Origin: Plasmodiophora brassicae
Taxonomy: Eukaryota; Endomyxa: Phytomyxea; Phytomyxea; Plasmodiophorida
DNA length: 64,000 nucleotides
Reading direction: 5' to 3'
Assembly: GCA_036867785.1 (NCBI GenBank)
Contig: CP145413.1
Span: 682,001 to 746,000 of the forward strand
Shown: positions 52,617 to 61,340 of the stretch, piece by piece
How the letters are laid out: every line of letters begins with the position of its first letter
How positions within the stretch are numbered: position 1 is the first letter of the stretch
Notes under the pieces: model-generated
What the model was told of the DNA's origin: nothing
The model's input: only the letters and a program-made list of their open reading frames with translations
The model's database searches: none
Program-made: the position numbers and the translations under genes

Positions 52617-53081
52617 ATGGAGCTGACAAGCAGCAGCAGCAGCGGCGGCTCGACAAGCGCTACCATCGTTACGAACGCCGATGCGAGCATCCTGCCCAAG
52701 GCTAACAACCTTGACTCGACATTGATCCTGACGCTGCGCGAGGCGTACAACCGCTACGTCGCCATCTTCGAGGATCGGGAGGCGCAGCAGCCGCGGGGGC
52801 GTCGACTTCGTCCGCAAGGCATCCGGCTGTGCTTCACCGCCGTGCAGTTGAAGGCCATTGCCGAAAATCACCTGGACCTGGACGACGGCGCCGAGGCGTT
52901 GACTGACGAATTGCTGGACGGATGGATCCGACAAGCAGAGCAAGCTGACTCCCGCTGCGACAACTTCAGGTGGACGCCGCGTACCAGCCCATCGCCCTGT
53001 GCCTGCCAACCGGCAATCGGGCCCACATCCAGCGACCGTGAACGCTCCCAAGCGCAACCGCGAACCGACGGCGACAAGTGA
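52617..53081 (+). CDS. Gag of element C
   Basis: From the ATG at 52617 the frame encodes a Ser-rich start and a short gag (NADASILPKANNLDSTLILTL, LTDELLDGWIRQ), homologous to the N-terminus of element B. It ends at 53081, overlapping the pol frame by up to 83 bases. Pol lies in the +1 frame relative to gag, so ribosomal frameshifting in the overlap is the likely mode of expression, as in Ty3. Confidence 0.75.
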   Translation: MELTSSSSSGGSTSATIVTNADASILPKANNLDSTLILTLREAYNRYVAIFEDREAQQPRGRRLRPQGIRLCFTAVQLKAIAENHLDLDDGAEALTDELLDGWIRQAEQADSRCDNFRWTPRTSPSPCACQPAIGPTSSDRERSQAQPRTDGDK

Positions 53082-56000
53082 CAGCAGCCAGATGACGGGG
53101 ACGACTGATGGCAAGCGCGACTTCAAATGCTGGCACTGCTCTGGGCCACATAAGATGTCGATGTGCCCAGAGAAGCCGACGAGGGAAAGGCGCAATGAGC
53201 TCGCACGTCATCATCGGCCCGCAGGCGGACATCATCCCGATGGACGTCGACCGATTAAAGTCGCCAAAACTCGCGCCTACACTGGGATCCAGCACGTGAC
53301 ACAGCAAGTAGAGATCGAGGGAAGGCGTATCCCTTATGTTCTAGACTCTGGCTGTGATGGGGGAAACCTCATACCTGAACACGTTGCGAATGAGTTGAAG
53401 GGCGCCACGTTCGAGGTTATCGAGCCCCGAGAAATCGCATCAGCCGACGACCAAGTCATTGCCGTCAGCACCCGCATCGTCACCGTTCCAGTGACGAAAC
53501 TCGAAACCAAAGCTGGGAATCTCACCCTGTACCATGTTGCCTACTATGTCTGCGACGCTATTCCAGTCATCTTATTCGGCGACACACTACTCTCTATGAT
53601 CGGCATCAGTCCACGTCAGCAACTCGAGGACATGATCGCATCCGGCACCACCGAGTTTGATGCCAGACTATCTGGATGCGCCATGTTCGATGTGGAGTCG
53701 TTCGACGCCGTCAGTGAAATCGTTGCAAGGATGGCGACGTTGAGCGGCGACACGTATCAGGCGCCACATGTACACGATGCGGCGGAACCTACCTCCAGTG
53801 ATGTCGACTTAGGGCCGATCAACGTTCAAGAGATTGAGGCATCCCTCACCCGCCTGATACATCAAGCACGCCTCAACGGCATGTCTCGTCAAGGGGTTGC
53901 ACGGCTACGACTCATCCTTCGACGACACGTCAACGAATTCCGCACACAGCTTGGTCAGGACGGTCCCGTCAACATCGAACCTATGATTACCAAGCTTCAA
54001 CCAGACGCCACGCCGTACCGATGCAGACCACGCTCCTACAACCCGAAGCAAAAGGAGTTCCTCGACGAGATGATCAAGATGCTGTTGGAAAACAATCTGA
54101 TCTACCTCAACATGAACTCCAGATGGGCGAGTCCCGTTCTTGTGGTCAAGAAACCGAACGGCAAGGGGTACCGCCTGTGCGTCGATCTGCGCCAGGTGAA
54201 CTCGCGTACGGTACCAACTGCTTGGCCGATGCCCAACATCGAGGCGGCCAGTCGGAAGCTGGCTGGCATGACCTGCTTCTTCACGATCGATGCCCACAAG
54301 GGGTTCTGGCTCATGCCAATTGCGAAGGAATGCCAGGAGATCTTCTCGTTTATGACCGACGACGGCGTCTACACACCTACCAGGAGCATTCAGGGCGCGA
54401 CCAACTCTGCCTTGCAGTTCCAGGCGCGGATCGGGAAGATCTTCGACGACATGAAGGATCACCTCTTGATATGGATCGACGACCTGCTGGGATTCGCCAA
54501 AACGGAAGACATTCTACTGCATCAGCTTGCACGTGTCTTGGAGCGAGCGCGCGAACGCAACTTGAAGTTCAACCCGGACAAATGCGTCCTATTCGCTCGA
54601 GAGCTGAAGTGGTGTGGGCGCATCTACTCTCGTGATGGAATCCGACACGATCCTGAACGAATCGAAGCGCTGACCAACATGCCGCGTCCTAACACTTTCA
54701 AAGAGCTACAGCAGTTCATCTGGGCGGCCAACTGGATGCGTACCAGTGTTCCCGGTTACGCGTACATCATCGCCCCGCTCCAGGAGCTCACGGACAAGGC
54801 GAACGAGGAGATGAAGAGAATCCAGTCTTCGTCACCTTCGTCGATTCGGTTACATGATCTTGGATGGACAGACCGGCACAGCAAGGCCTTCGAGGACATA
54901 CGCTTTGCGCTGATCCAGCACGTCCAGCTCGCGTACCCGAAGTCTGATCACCAGACATGCTTGTTCACGGACGCCAGTGACCTAGCATGGGCTGCGGTCA
55001 TTACCCAGATTCCGAGGGAGGATATCGACCTACCAGTTCATGAACAACGACACGAACCACTTGCTTTCTACGGCAAGCGGTTCTCTGGCGCTGAGTTGCG
55101 ATGGTCAACACCGGAGAAGGAGGCAGCCGCCATCATCAAGGCGACTGAACGTGGTGACTTCCTTCTGCAGACGTCGCGTGAATTCCTCATGTTCTGCGAC
55201 CACCGGAACCTCACGTTCATCTTCGCGAAGGACGCTGAGATGAAGAAGCACACCGCTCAGAAAATCGAGCGCTGGGCGCTACATCTCCAAGGGTTTGATT
55301 ACCGTACCAAGGAGATCTCCGGCACTGCCAACGTCTGGGCCGACCTTTTATCTCGATGGGGCGCAGGACGAATCGCACTGGCGTGCCGGGCAACGCGCAT
55401 CTTGCAGATGGACGATCTTCGCGTAACGCCGATGACGCATCCCGATTTCCAATGGCCGACTGAGACCGAAATTCGCGAATCGCAAAGGCTATTGTCGCGT
55501 GAAGAGAAAATCGAGGACGGCGTGTTCTTCGATGATGACGCTCGTTTGTGGAAGTCGAAAACGAACGCCGTTCTGATCCCGACTCACAACGACTGCACCA
55601 GCTTGCGCCTACGCATCATGATCATTGGTCATTGTGCCAGTGCTGCTCATCGCGCGTACGACGTTACCAAGGAGGCAATCACAACGCGATTCGCTTGGCC
55701 GGGCATGGACAAGGACATTCAGCAGATGTGCCAGCAGTGTCTTCATTGCATCACGACGCGGGGAGGAGCGAAGGTTCCGCGTCCGCTTGGAGAAGCGTTG
55801 CATGGCCACATTCCATTCGAGGTCCTGCACATGGATTACTTGTACGTCGAACCAGTTCGAGGAACCGATCATTCTTACAAGTACATCCTCGTGATGAAGG
55901 ACGACTTCAGTGGTCTCGTCCGATTGATTCCATGCGCCGATGCGACCAGCCGAGTTGCGGCAGAGGCACTATTCCAATGGATTGCCGACTTCAAAACACC

Positions 56001-56763
56001 ACAATATCTTGTCACCGATGGCGGATCTCACTTTACCGCCGAACTCATCAAGGAGCTGACCAGGCTGCGAGACGTCGAGCATCATATAACGTTGGCGTAC
56101 TGTCCATGGGCAAACGGGACTGTTGAACGCGCCAATCGCACTATCGTTGGCATCCTACGAAGCGTTCTGAGTGAGGGGCAGATCAGCACGCACAGCTGGC
56201 CCTACCTCTGCCCATTGGTGCAACACGCCATCAACCATTCGCCGAGCACACGCCTCGGAGGTTTCGCGCCGTTCACGGTCGTCACCAAGTTGAAACCCGA
56301 GCACCCTCTGGACAGCATCTGGGATGGCCCCTACCGAGTTGTTCAACGCGTCAATGACCAGGTCTACGAACTCGAAGACCTGTTGACTGCACGGCGCTTC
56401 CAAGCACACACGCAACGCATCCGCCGCTATGCGGACGCCGATCTCAACATCACCACCGAAATCAAGCAGCACCTTGAGCGGCTTGACCAGCAGTTCCACG
56501 TTGACGACCTTCTCGATTGTCGTATCGATCGCGAAACTCAGGAGTTGCAGATCAAAGTCGCTTGGTCCGGCTTCGACCCATCTGAGGCTACTTGGGAGCC
56601 TGCAGCACTTATCGCCGAAGATGTACCGCAGCTTGTGGAACAACTTATTCGGAAACTGGGCGATACTCATGCACACGTCGCTGCAATGAGGCAATTGATT
56701 CCGGCGGCGAAACGCTCTCGCACTCGGAATGCAACATCGCATCGAAAGAAGCGACGATCTTAA
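52999..56763 (+). CDS. Pol polyprotein of element C (protease-RT-RNase H-integrase-chromo)
   Basis: 1254 residues open. In order: CCHC-like CWHCSGPHKMSMCP, retropepsin (YVLDSGCDGGNLIP), RT with LCVDLRQVN, FFTIDAHKGFW and catalytic IWIDDLLGFA, RNase H (LFTDASDLAW, FCDHRNLTF), the integrase zinc finger (CQQCLHCITT), the core (MDYLYVEPV, VTDGGSHFTAEL, NGTVERANR) and a chromo-like domain (VAWSGFDPSEATWEPA). Compared with B, about 63-66 residues between PLDSIW and GPYRVV of the integrase C-terminal linker are missing in frame near 56320. Whether integrase tolerates this is unknown. Confidence 0.9.
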   Translation: MPANRQSGPHPATVNAPKRNREPTATSDSSQMTGTTDGKRDFKCWHCSGPHKMSMCPEKPTRERRNELARHHRPAGGHHPDGRRPIKVAKTRAYTGIQHVTQQVEIEGRRIPYVLDSGCDGGNLIPEHVANELKGATFEVIEPREIASADDQVIAVSTRIVTVPVTKLETKAGNLTLYHVAYYVCDAIPVILFGDTLLSMIGISPRQQLEDMIASGTTEFDARLSGCAMFDVESFDAVSEIVARMATLSGDTYQAPHVHDAAEPTSSDVDLGPINVQEIEASLTRLIHQARLNGMSRQGVARLRLILRRHVNEFRTQLGQDGPVNIEPMITKLQPDATPYRCRPRSYNPKQKEFLDEMIKMLLENNLIYLNMNSRWASPVLVVKKPNGKGYRLCVDLRQVNSRTVPTAWPMPNIEAASRKLAGMTCFFTIDAHKGFWLMPIAKECQEIFSFMTDDGVYTPTRSIQGATNSALQFQARIGKIFDDMKDHLLIWIDDLLGFAKTEDILLHQLARVLERARERNLKFNPDKCVLFARELKWCGRIYSRDGIRHDPERIEALTNMPRPNTFKELQQFIWAANWMRTSVPGYAYIIAPLQELTDKANEEMKRIQSSSPSSIRLHDLGWTDRHSKAFEDIRFALIQHVQLAYPKSDHQTCLFTDASDLAWAAVITQIPREDIDLPVHEQRHEPLAFYGKRFSGAELRWSTPEKEAAAIIKATERGDFLLQTSREFLMFCDHRNLTFIFAKDAEMKKHTAQKIERWALHLQGFDYRTKEISGTANVWADLLSRWGAGRIALACRATRILQMDDLRVTPMTHPDFQWPTETEIRESQRLLSREEKIEDGVFFDDDARLWKSKTNAVLIPTHNDCTSLRLRIMIIGHCASAAHRAYDVTKEAITTRFAWPGMDKDIQQMCQQCLHCITTRGGAKVPRPLGEALHGHIPFEVLHMDYLYVEPVRGTDHSYKYILVMKDDFSGLVRLIPCADATSRVAAEALFQWIADFKTPQYLVTDGGSHFTAELIKELTRLRDVEHHITLAYCPWANGTVERANRTIVGILRSVLSEGQISTHSWPYLCPLVQHAINHSPSTRLGGFAPFTVVTKLKPEHPLDSIWDGPYRVVQRVNDQVYELEDLLTARRFQAHTQRIRRYADADLNITTEIKQHLERLDQQFHVDDLLDCRIDRETQELQIKVAWSGFDPSEATWEPAALIAEDVPQLVEQLIRKLGDTHAHVAAMRQLIPAAKRSRTRNATSHRKKRRS

Positions 56764-57527
56764 CCTGTACCATCACTCTGAATTAATCTCGATACCGTAT
56801 CTGTTCGCGGGTGGACGATACGATGATGATCATGATCATGGATTGGTCTGTCATGACAATCCAACCTGGTTGACGGCAACGTAACCATGGTTCGACTTGG
56901 CTGGTTGCTTTGGGCACCACGGTCGGTTTTGACTTGGCTGGTTGCTCGGTGCACCACGGTCAAAGTTCGGTTCGACTTGGCTGGTTGCCCACGGGACCAC
57001 GGTCGATTTGACCTGGCTGGTTGCCATGTGCACCACGGTCAATGTTGTTCGATGGACTACGTGCTGTCCATCTCGCGAGGCATTCGGCAGCATCTATTAA
57101 GTTCCTCTTCACCGCAGGATTGACTCTGTCAGGGAGTACTGATGTCGAGGCTCCTGTTGCGCTGGGGGTCCACCCATGGGGGTCGGCCGCTGAGCTAGGT
57201 GAATGACACTTTCTAGATGTATATGGACCGGGCTCCACCCATGGGGGTCGAGCGCACCATTGCTGATGTCGTCGTTTGCTACTTTGCATTCTATCAAGGT
57301 ACCCGAGGTTCTTTGATACGCTAAATCGTGTATGCATAGGTGGAAGACGGTCTCGAAGAGGGTGTCCGTAAATGGATTTTCCACCGATTTGTCCCATGGG
57401 GTTACAAGGTGGTTTTTAGTGAGTAGTGGGTGTTCTGCACTCGAGTCTCACACTACCCTACGTCTTCGTCCGTCATTCTCCTCTCGACTGCTCCTCTGAC
57501 TCCGGTTCTGAGTTCGGGAAAAGGCAG
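56764..57527 (+). other. 3' untranslated region of element C
   Basis: Contains five short repeats of the type gacttggctggttgc....caccacggtc (56890-57040) and then blocks shared with B's 3' region, ending in the polypurine tract. No coding frame was recognised. Confidence 0.7.
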
Positions 57528-57743
57528 TGTAGTCCGGGGTCCTATATTTAGCTCCTCATCACCTACGTCAGCATCAGCATCCTCCAGATATTCACATGCG
57601 CCAGAGATTCATATGTCGAGATATGCGGGGATCGAGAGCACGCGATCACGTGCGCCGCTGATGGGAGAGCGGGGTACGGGATCGATGGTGGATAAACGGC
57701 ATTCGTCTATTGTGTCACCCGAGGCTTGACGGAAGACACTATA
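57528..57743 (+). repeat. 3' LTR of element C
   Basis: Same length as the 5' LTR with no difference seen by eye. It is followed by GGCA and the resumed gag of element A. Confidence 0.92.
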
Positions 57744-57887
57744 GGCACCCGCGAGGGCGCGATCGGAGGCGTCCACATCGGCCAGGGTCGTTGGGTCGAT
57801 GGGAGAGGGAGGCGTCGTTGGGCACTTGGCTTCGTCAGCCGTCGAGCCCGTCGAGCCGGAGCGCGTGACCGTCATCGATACGTACAC
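57744..57887 (-). pseudogene. Gag N-terminus of chromovirus A
   Basis: The minus strand from 57887 encodes MYVSMTVTRSGSTGSTADEA and a Pro/Ser/Asp-rich segment. It joins in frame to 52343 when element C and one GGCA are removed, identifying C's insertion site inside A's gag. Confidence 0.8.
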
Positions 57888-57929
57888 GATCGAAGAACGA
57901 ATGGGGCGGACAGGCCGAACGAGAGACGA

Positions 57930-57990
57930 TGCGACGACAGACGGTGACGACAGACGGCGACAGACAGACGGTGACGACAGACGGTGACGA
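57930..57990 (+). repeat. Minisatellite of gacgacagacggt-type units
   Basis: Four to five imperfect 13-15 base units lie exactly where the end of A's 5' LTR and its primer-binding site should be. Confidence 0.8.
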
Positions 57991-58117
57991 ACGGTTAAAG
58001 TCGGACGACTATTGTCTCCACAACACGGAATTAACCGACTGCCGAAGCCGTCGGTTGCCGTGGACGTTTATTCAAACTGCGCGGCTGCGCGACCCCCGTC
58101 GCGGCCGTGCCATAACA
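57985..58117 (-). repeat. 5' LTR of chromovirus A
   Basis: 58002-58117 matches the 3' LTR (30667-30782) with one difference seen. The last 17 bases of the LTR in element orientation (57985-58001) do not match and adjoin the minisatellite. The TSD CAAGT follows at 58118-58122. Confidence 0.8.
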
Positions 58118-59317
58118 CAAGTGGTAGCGGTGCAAGTCCGGGCGGAGGCGGTGGCCGATGGTTCGTTGCTGGTACAACGTCGACGCCGGGGCACGAAGAC
58201 AGCGGCGATCGCGGAAGGCTTCGGCCAGCTAAAGGACGGCGTCGCGACGATCTTGATTGGGAACCTGTTCAGCAGGCGATGTCGGTAGAAGAGCCGGATC
58301 GTGGCGCTGGCGAAACCGGTCGGGAAGCAGCGAATTTGTTCGATGACGGTCGGAGCCATTGTGCCCGAGAAAGGTGGAGCAGAAGCGCCGATGACGCAGC
58401 ACCAGGCAGCGGTCGTGGACGCCGTTCATGTCGGATGGGACAAGGCGACGCCACGGCGCATCCGGCGATGGATAGCTATGCGAATGCGGATCGGTTCAAT
58501 TCGGAGTTCAACCCCGTGGGCAAGACGGAGACGGAGGTCCATCGTATCGCGCTGGTGCCCGGGGCCGAGCCGGTCGCGATGCCGCGGCGACGTCTACACC
58601 CGCACCTCGAAGACCAACTCCTGGAGACGACGGTGCGCTGCTGAAAGTCAGAACGATCCGTCAACGAGTCCATGGGCCGCAGAAGTGGTCATGGCGCGCA
58701 ATGCCAACGGGGGATTCCGCATGGCGGTCGAGTATCGGCGAAGGGCGGGCGAGCAAGAACGGCGGGTGCTGTTCCTGCCTGAGAGCGTTCGGAGCGAGCA
58801 GCTGAGACGGGCGTACGACGATCAAGTAGCGGGACACTTCGGCCAGGCGAGGACGGTGCAGAACTTACGGCAGACGGTTTTCTGGTCAGGCATGGTACGG
58901 GATGCACGTCGCTACGCTGAACGGTGCCGGGCATGCCAGCGGGCCAAGGCTCGAATACAGTCGGCGCAAGGTCTACGACAGGAGTTCGAATTCGTCGAAG
59001 ACGACGTCCCGTTCCTGCCCTGGTATTCGGTTCATGTGGACCAAGTGGTGGACCTACCCAGGACATCCCGCGGGAACGAGCACGTCCTGACGGTCACATG
59101 TCGGGTATGTCACGCGGCGGTGTCCCTGGAGACGGGAGACCCTTATCCGGCACGTGTTCCTCCAGAAGGGGTTCCTGATGATGGTGACGGCGGACCGTAG
59201 TCGGTCGTGGCGCAACGACCTGTTCGAAGTGCTGTGCAAGGGGTTCGGGTTCCGGTTGACGATGGCGGTGACGTATCGCGCGCGAGCGAACGGGATGGCC
59301 GAACGTCCGCATCGATA
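58118..59317 (+). pseudogene. Right part of element E: pol remnant with RT deleted
   Basis: After the TSD the + strand resumes element E. There is an RT N-terminus (HRIALVPGAEPVAMPRRRLHP, then STSPWAAEVVMARN, FRMAVEYRR) that jumps directly into the region before integrase. Next come the H2C2 finger (GHFGQART...CRACQRAK) and integrase core parts (VHVDQVVDLP) and, in another frame, VTADRSRSW...RANGMAERPHR. The RT palm and RNase H are missing and at least two frameshifts occur (near 58650 and 59110). The pogo-like element cuts it at 59318. Confidence 0.75.
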
Positions 59318-60349
59318 CAGAGTTTAACCTCACTTTAGTCACACCTCGAAATACCGTAAACTTCGATGCGCTGTGCCTAGCGCATCCTGTGATCCCCTGT
59401 CCAAAAAAAGGCTTCGAACTATTTTGCGACCACCGACTCCGAGGGCCAGTCAGCTCGACATCATATCAGGCCCGAATTTTCAAGGTCGCAACCACAGCAT
59501 GGTCCCGATCCGACAGCAGACCGGCGATGTCGTCCGTCCATGTTGAGATTGTAGGGATCGAGATCGGCAACCGTGGACGCTGCTGTCAAGAGCACACCGT
59601 GTGCGGGTCTGTCCTGGAACCAGACAGCATTGTCCGGTTGCGCATTGTTCAAATCATTAATGGTAAGTCATCCCTAATTCGTCGACGATTTAACGACAAT
59701 GATATCCCCAGATGCGGGCAACACCGAGACGGCAATTGCCGTTTATCGTGTGAGGAACGGTACTGGTCAATGTTTGGTGGGATTCCTGCCCCGTCATTAC
59801 ATTGCGAGAGCCAACCGATTCGACAACCGACTTGCAAGAGTTGCCGAATTGTAATCTCGCTCTGACAATGTGTACGACCGTCGACGGTCGCATCGCCATG
59901 GCGGCATGGCACGTTTTATCCTGCTGTAACGCCATCTATTGTTTATTCTGTATTTGTAAAATAGGGAAAATCATGGCTACGCCATGACCTTTCGGATCAC
60001 TCCAGGCGATAGCTCTTGCAACGATCGGATTATCCACGATGCCACTTGAGGACGTGTTGGTGGATCCAACGGGTCACCGATGGGCTTTAAAGCCTGGAAA
60101 ATTTTCCAGTAACCAATGCTCCCATTGATCCCGGATTCGTGACTTAAATGATCGGTTGATACCACGTCGATCGGCTGAACGAGTGTGGTGCAATGGCTGG
60201 GAACGTACTCCACCTGGACGCCAATACTGTTGATGCTCAACAGCACTGGTGCCATAACGTGGCATCGGAAAGAATCCAGAAGCAATACAGGACTTTGAGC
60301 CTCAACAGGCACACTCGCAATGTACGGTTGTAGACACTGTTAAACTCTG
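59318..60349 (-). mobile_element. Pogo-like DNA transposon remnant
   Basis: Ends CAGAGTTTAAC (59318-59328) and GTTAAACTCTG (60339-60349) are perfect 11-base inverted repeats. Inside, the minus strand 60312-59977 encodes a DDE_1-type fragment (LLLDSFRCHV, VPSHCTTLVQPIDV) typical of pogo/Tigger transposases. The left flank is TA, the right TC, so a TA target duplication is not preserved. 59330-59970 shows no recognisable coding sequence. Confidence 0.65.
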
Positions 60350-60371
60350 TCAGTCCAATGATCGTGTCATA

Positions 60372-60517
60372 TGTGACGACAGAGCAAGATCTGTCAACCA
60401 CACGGATTGACCGACTGAGGTCGGTCCAACGCCGTGGACGTTTATTGTAGTAGTGCGCTGCCGAGGAGCCTAATTAGGTGCCGGCTGAGTCGCCAAGACA
60501 GCGACTCGACGGTGACA
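60372..60517 (-). repeat. 3' LTR of chromovirus F
   Basis: 146 bp, TGTGACGAC...GGTGACA on +. It is the reverse complement of a diverged version of element G's LTR (shared gacggattgaccgactgaggtcggtcc-type blocks and AATAAACGTCCACGGC). A purine tract aaaaggggacta on the minus strand adjoins it. Confidence 0.85.
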
Positions 60518-60530
60518 TAATAGTCCCCTT

Positions 60531-61072
60531 TTACGGGCGTCGAAGACGGGGTCCGGATTTGTCTGGGTACCGAGCGTGGAATGCCGCGAGCAGGCGATCG
60601 CATCCGCCGGTGCCCTGCAAGTTGAAGGCGGGTTCCCAGGTGCGCTCGGATGCAGGGTAGCCTTCCCAGTCGATATAATACTGCAGCTTACCAGCACGGT
60701 ATCGAGAGTCCAGGACTTCCGTCACGATGAACAGCGGTTGGTCATCGTCGTCGAGCAGAATCGGGGGTGGCGGAGGCTGCACACGATTGGGTATCACGTT
60801 CGGGACGTACGGTTCCAGTTGGGATGCGTGGAAGACGTTGTGGATGCGGAAGGAGGCCGGAAGCAGGAGTTCGTAGGCGACCGGATTGACGATGCGACTA
60901 ACTTCGAAAGGCCCGAGCATTTGGACATCCAGCTTACCGCAAGGCCGGCCAGTCGCAATTGCCCCTCGACGGAGCATGACCAACTCCTCGATCTTGAAGT
61001 CGGGATGAGGTCCGCGTTTCCGATCCGCAGCTCGTTTCATGGTGCTGACAGCACGATGCAGTTGGCGGTGTA
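60531..61072 (-). pseudogene. Integrase end with chromodomain of chromovirus F
   Basis: The minus strand encodes MKRAADRKRGPHPDF, ELVMLRRGAI, LGPFEVSRIVNPVAYELLLP, HASQLEPYV and the chromodomain YYIDWEGYPASERTWEPA. It is homologous to the same region of element A but clearly diverged. The frame is cut at 61073 by element G and continues at 63917-64000 beyond it. Confidence 0.85.
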
Positions 61073-61215
61073 TGTCACGACTGAGTCGTGTTGGCGACTC
61101 AGCCGGTACCAAATTGGGCTCCTTCGTAGCGCACTAGGTACAATAAACGTCCACGGCGCGGACCGACCTCAGTCGGTCAATCCGTGTGGTTGACTCATCG
61201 TGTTCGGTCGTCACA
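61073..61215 (+). repeat. 5' LTR of element G
   Basis: Starts TGTCACGACTG and ends GTCGTCACA. It contains a TATA-like/poly(A)-like acaataaa at about 61139 and a perfect 7-base stem (gaccgac / gtcggtc) at 61161-61178. Confidence 0.9.
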
Positions 61216-61217
61216 TT

Positions 61218-61227
61218 TTGACCGACT
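61218..61227 (+). promoter_or_regulatory. Candidate self-priming primer-binding site of element G
   Basis: ttgaccgact, two bases after the LTR, is the exact reverse complement of agtcggtcaa at 61171-61180 inside the LTR, about 30 bases downstream of the TATA-like sequence. This resembles the self-primed Tf1/sushi chromoviruses, in which the transcript's 5' end folds onto the binding site. Confidence 0.5.
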
Positions 61228-61340
61228 AACCTTCTGTCGTCGTCTTGTCTCGACTCGTATCGTATTGTGCCGTATCGTATCGTATTGTGCCGTATCGTAC
61301 CGTGCCGTACCGTTTCTATCGTTCGTATTGTATTGCATTC

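Larger units (their letters stand above)
52344..57743 (+). mobile_element. Ty3-type retrotransposon C, nearly intact
   Basis: LTRs of 216 bp at 52344-52559 and 57528-57743 appear identical. The 4-base TSD GGCA is at 52340-52343 and 57744-57747. Gag and a long pol frame are open. A TGG-starting candidate primer-binding site follows one base after the 5' LTR (52561), and a purine tract (gggaaaaggcag) precedes the 3' LTR. It is related to element B throughout, and it is the best candidate for a recently active element in the window. Confidence 0.92.
30649..58117 (-). mobile_element. Chromovirus A (Ty3/gypsy), heavily interrupted
   Basis: Minus-strand element flanked by TSD CAAGT. Its 3' LTR is at 30649-30782 and its 5' LTR at about 57985-58117. 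The retained coding parts are gag (57887-57744 continuing at 52343-50261) and RT-RNase H-integrase-chromodomain (33235-30796). Between them lies about 17 kb (33236-50260) with other elements and genes; the N-terminal half of RT is missing. Element C sits in gag. A polypurine tract (aggggacta on the minus strand) abuts the 3' LTR. Confidence 0.75.

Noticed and set aside
34234-57527. Inverted similarity between 34234-34410 and 57345-57527, first read as terminal inverted repeats of a 23 kb DNA transposon
   Set aside because: Both sequences are 3' untranslated regions of related LTR elements (B on minus, C on plus), each ending in a polypurine tract next to its own LTR.
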